From NCBI GenBank assembly GCA_021730635.1, contig JAJNNC010000001.1, positions 992,001-1,056,000 on the forward strand: a DNA stretch of 64,000 nt, in the 5' to 3' direction. Shown one piece after another: positions 60,870 through 64,000 of the stretch. A program made the position numbers and the translations under genes. This DNA comes from Catalimonadaceae bacterium JC749 (lineage in GTDB: Bacteria; Bacteroidota; Bacteroidia; Cytophagales; Cyclobacteriaceae). The stretch's first letter is position 1. Every line of letters begins with the position of its first letter. The notes below the pieces were generated by a model. That model ran no database searches. It was not told the origin of the DNA and worked only from the letters and a program-made list of their open reading frames with translations.

Positions 60870-63800
60870 TTAAAAACTGATATTCAATCCGGCAGTAAAT
60901 ACTTTCATCTGCGGGTACCATCCACCATTACTTACCGGTGCTTCCGGATCATATCCCTCATAAAAATTATCAATGGTGAACAGATTCCGCCCACTCAGAT
61001 AGACACGCATTCGCTGTATGTTATTGATAACGCCCTGAGGAATGGTATAACCGATTTGAATATTCTGCCCTCTCAGGTAAGCAGCGTTCTTCATCCAGAA
61101 ACTTGAGTTCTGTTCATTATTCACCTGATTGAATGCCAAACGAGGATAGGTAGCATCTGTGTTATCGGGCGTCCAACGGTCTTTGTGTTGTTCTTGTACA
61201 GTGCCCCCCAGGAAGAAAGGCATAATACCCTGACCGTATAAATAGCCATCTGCTTTGCCTACGCCCTGCAGAAACAAAGAGAAATCAAATGCTTTATAAT
61301 CCAGATTAAACCTGGCACCAAAAGTGAATCTGGGTATTGGGCTGCCAATCACCGTTTGATCCTGGTCATTGATGATCCCATCGTTGTTGATGTCACGATA
61401 TTTAATATCCCCGGGTGCTACTGTACCAAACTGTGTCGCATGCGCTTCTACTTCATCTTCTGACTGGAAAAGGCCAATGGCTTCATAGCCGAAAAATGAT
61501 CCTATGGGATATCCTTCACGGTCTACCTGAAGGCCGCTCTGCTGAATACCTTTCATATCTAGTATTTCATTTTTCACATCAGAGAGATTGAAGGTAATGC
61601 TGTAATTCAGCTCTCCGATACGATCCCGGTAAGTGGTCACAAAGTCCCAACCTCTGTTTTCCACTACTCCGGCATTTTGGAAAGGAGGATTTAACCCCAA
61701 AGTTTGCGGGATATTCAATTGCAGCAGAATATCATTGGTTAGTCTATAGTAGTAGTCAAAGGTGATATCGAGTTTGCCCCAAAGATTCGCTTCTATACCT
61801 ATGTCAGTAGTCTCAGAGGTTTCCCACACTATATCAGGATTTGCCATATCATTCAACGCTGCCCCAGGGGAAATAGCATTATTAAACACATAATCTGCGC
61901 TACTACCCCCGATTTGGATAAAGGCCGCATAAGGATACAGTCCTATATTTTGGTTACCCAACTGGCCCCAGGAGGCACGCAACTTCAAATGATCTATAAA
62001 ATTGGTCATCCCTTGCATGAATGGCTCCTCAGAGATTCTCCATGCTGCAGAAAAGGAGGGAAAGATACCTTGGCGATTTCCCTCAGCAAAACGTGAGGAC
62101 CCATCACGGCGTACATTGGCCTCAAGCAAATACCTATCCTGGAAGTTGTATTTAACTCTTCCAAAAAAGGAACGCAAAGCCCAGTGGGTACCAGAACCTC
62201 TGGTTAATTCGTTGGCCCGGTTACCCGCATCAATTTCCTGGTATTCAGGCAGTGGAAACACCTCTCTATAGGCGGAGACCCAGTTGTTGGTCTGGTCTTC
62301 CTGCTGAAATCCTGCCAGAAAACTTAGCTGATGCATTTCATTAAAACTTTTATCTACAGTCACTACGGCCCGCAGGTTGTTGTACCATTCGCGATCAAAA
62401 CGTTCGGTAAGAGAGTTTCTTTGAGGCACAAAGTGGGTGGGGGTCACTCCATCTCTGGCATAGGTTTGGGTGATATCGAAAAACCTGACTTCATGGGGGT
62501 TCTCAAACCTTGGGGCATACATGACCTCCGCCGAGAGCCAGTTGGTAAATTGATAGTTAGCTCTAAAATTCAGGATAGCATCCAGCCCTTCCTTGGTCCA
62601 TATGCCACCATCCTTGGCACGTGCCAGTGGATGATCCCCATTCCAACCTTCTCCATATAAGCCATTAGACAATACACCCACTTCATTAGAAGGGATACGG
62701 CGCATCCAGTGAAATACATAACCCGTGCCATCAGCCGGCTGGTTTTGTTCGGTGCGACGGAGAAAAACATCCATTGAGGTTGTTAACTTATCCGTAATAT
62801 CTATATCTGAATTCACGCGAATGTTGACCCTGTTAAAATCTGTACTCGGGATAATACCATCCTGATCCAGGTAACTTAGGGAAGCAAAGAGTCTTGCCTT
62901 ATCACTTCCTGCATTAATCCCCAGATTATGATTTTGCATAAAGGCACTGTTCTTCATGGTAAGATCCTGCCAGTCTGTATCAGGATACTGGTCAGAAGGC
63001 ATCTGATTTCTGTGCGTCTCGATTTGCTCTTGTGTCCAAATAGGGGTGAGCCCCACATTGGTATAGGCTTCGCTTAGTAACGCCATATGATCAGCCCCAT
63101 TTACAATGTTGGGCATATCAGTAGGTACCTGGAATCCGGCATAACCATTGTAATTTACGCTAACGCCTTCTTTACCCCGTTTGGTAGTCACCAGGATCAC
63201 CCCGTTTGCAGCACGGGCCCCATAGATAGCCGCTGAGGCAGCATCTTTGAGTATAGATATATTTTCAATGTCATTAGGGTCTACATTACTTAGATCCGTT
63301 TCTACCCCATCCACCATCACCAGGGGGTTGCTATCACCTAAAGTACCGATTCCTCTGATACGGATGTTGCCTCCATCCGCACCAGGCTGTCCGGAGCGTT
63401 GGGTAACTGTTACCCCCGGCGCTACCCCTTGCAATGCCATTGTAGTTTGGCCTACAGGGACTTTTTCTAATTCACTCCCTTCAATAGAGCTGACCGATCC
63501 GGTAAGGTTCACTTTTTTCTCTGTTCCGTAACCCACTACTACTATCTCTTCCAAACTTCGTACGTCTTCTTCCAAGATTACATCAAGGGTCGTTCTTCCA
63601 TTTACGCCAATTTCGCGAGAAATGTATCCGATAGAAGAGAAGAGGATCGTATCATTTTCGTTAGGCACATTCAGACTATAAGCCCCTTCTACATCCGTAA
63701 CCGTTCCTGTATTGCTCCCTTTTATAATCACATTGACGCCGGGAAGCGGTTGCCCACTTGCCTGATCAGTCACCTTACCTTGTACCACCAAGGCTACTTT

Positions 63801-64000
63801 AGCTATCTCGACGGCTTCAGCTTTCTCTCCTGTCACCTTAGGTTTTACATTGATCACATCGTTGTATTGCCTAAACTTTAAATTGGATTGCCGGGAAAAA
63901 TCGATCAAAATCTCAAACAGTGACTGTTTCTTATAATCTCCATTTACTTTTTTCTGCCTTACGTCACTTATATTGTAGGAAAAACTAAAGCCAGTGGCTT
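60870..64000 (-). CDS. SusC/RagA-family TonB-dependent transporter (locus 2), partial
   Basis: The frame runs from the stop at 60870 to the right edge, so the N terminus lies outside the window. About 1043 residues are visible, starting in an STN domain ('SFSYNISDV', 'LFEILIDFSRQSNLKF'). The carboxypeptidase-like domain ('VQGKVTDQASGQPLPGVNV'), TonB-box-like 'LEEIVVVGYGTEKKVNL', plug ('MALQGVAPGVTVTQRSG', 'IYGARAANGVILVTTKRG') and barrel follow. It is closely paralogous to the SusC at 42091. The STN domain predicts a FecR/sigma pair upstream, to the right of the window. The TTG at 63908 is not the start. Confidence 0.95.
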   Translation of the reverse strand, partial: ATGFSFSYNISDVRQKKVNGDYKKQSLFEILIDFSRQSNLKFRQYNDVINVKPKVTGEKAEAVEIAKVALVVQGKVTDQASGQPLPGVNVIIKGSNTGTVTDVEGAYSLNVPNENDTILFSSIGYISREIGVNGRTTLDVILEEDVRSLEEIVVVGYGTEKKVNLTGSVSSIEGSELEKVPVGQTTMALQGVAPGVTVTQRSGQPGADGGNIRIRGIGTLGDSNPLVMVDGVETDLSNVDPNDIENISILKDAASAAIYGARAANGVILVTTKRGKEGVSVNYNGYAGFQVPTDMPNIVNGADHMALLSEAYTNVGLTPIWTQEQIETHRNQMPSDQYPDTDWQDLTMKNSAFMQNHNLGINAGSDKARLFASLSYLDQDGIIPSTDFNRVNIRVNSDIDITDKLTTSMDVFLRRTEQNQPADGTGYVFHWMRRIPSNEVGVLSNGLYGEGWNGDHPLARAKDGGIWTKEGLDAILNFRANYQFTNWLSAEVMYAPRFENPHEVRFFDITQTYARDGVTPTHFVPQRNSLTERFDREWYNNLRAVVTVDKSFNEMHQLSFLAGFQQEDQTNNWVSAYREVFPLPEYQEIDAGNRANELTRGSGTHWALRSFFGRVKYNFQDRYLLEANVRRDGSSRFAEGNRQGIFPSFSAAWRISEEPFMQGMTNFIDHLKLRASWGQLGNQNIGLYPYAAFIQIGGSSADYVFNNAISPGAALNDMANPDIVWETSETTDIGIEANLWGKLDITFDYYYRLTNDILLQLNIPQTLGLNPPFQNAGVVENRGWDFVTTYRDRIGELNYSITFNLSDVKNEILDMKGIQQSGLQVDREGYPIGSFFGYEAIGLFQSEDEVEAHATQFGTVAPGDIKYRDINNDGIINDQDQTVIGSPIPRFTFGARFNLDYKAFDFSLFLQGVGKADGYLYGQGIMPFFLGGTVQEQHKDRWTPDNTDATYPRLAFNQVNNEQNSSFWMKNAAYLRGQNIQIGYTIPQGVINNIQRMRVYLSGRNLFTIDNFYEGYDPEAPVSNGGWYPQMKVFTAGLNISF

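Noticed and set aside
1-64000. CRISPR array, tRNA, rRNA, insertion sequence or integrase
   Set aside because: No regularly spaced repeats, cloverleaf-type sequence, rRNA segment or transposase/integrase motif was recognised on either strand.

Overview
The window is a chromosomal piece of a Bacteroidota bacterium, most likely order Cytophagales. The support is two SusC/SusD outer-membrane uptake pairs, an ECF sigma/FecR pair next to a SusC that carries an STN domain, a TolB-like propeller, many secreted lipoproteins, and TAnnTTTG-type promoter elements. I cannot name the genus from sequence alone. No rRNA, tRNA, CRISPR array, integrase or insertion sequence was seen.

Left part (1-20 kb) is mostly housekeeping and metabolic. 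It holds the tail of a PNPOx-like protein, an aldose-1-epimerase-like protein, an RluD-type pseudouridine synthase divergent from a PLP-dependent deaminase/desulfhydrase, a secreted TapB-like protein, a UPF0316 membrane protein, RadA, a type III polyketide synthase and a coiled-coil lipoprotein. These are followed by a dienoyl-CoA-reductase-like SDR, a lipoprotein serpin, altronate dehydratase plus tagaturonate reductase, a Tat-exported nitrilase-fold hydrolase, an SDR, two tandem spore-photoproduct-lyase-like radical SAM proteins, a Uma2 nuclease and a short SSB.

Middle part (20-36 kb) holds a Gfo/Idh/MocA oxidoreductase and a two-piece ORF split by one in-frame stop. It also has a likely two-gene conflict (immune-type) operon: a patatin phospholipase followed by a protein with a Rossmann-like sensor domain and an ASK1-like TPR scaffold. 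Then come a secreted propeller, an alpha/beta hydrolase, an SDR, a PhoD-like phosphatase with a sulfatase, a CstA-family transporter and a TolB-like propeller.

Right part (36-64 kb) is the most unusual. Two paralogous loci on the minus strand each run SusC - SusD - exported FAD-dependent oxidoreductase(s) - a protein with an FMN_bind-like flavinylation motif (DGxSGAT), a CxxxxC pair and a helical-repeat tail. Locus 1 has its own ECF sigma factor and FecR, and a single very large oxidoreductase with two Rossmann motifs. Locus 2 has an array of five oxidoreductases and runs off the right edge inside SusC. A RES-Xre toxin-antitoxin pair sits between them. I infer that each locus imports an unknown substrate through SusCD and oxidises it outside the cytoplasm, with electrons passing from FAD enzymes to a covalently flavinylated partner. 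The substrate, the chemistry and the electron sink are not visible here.
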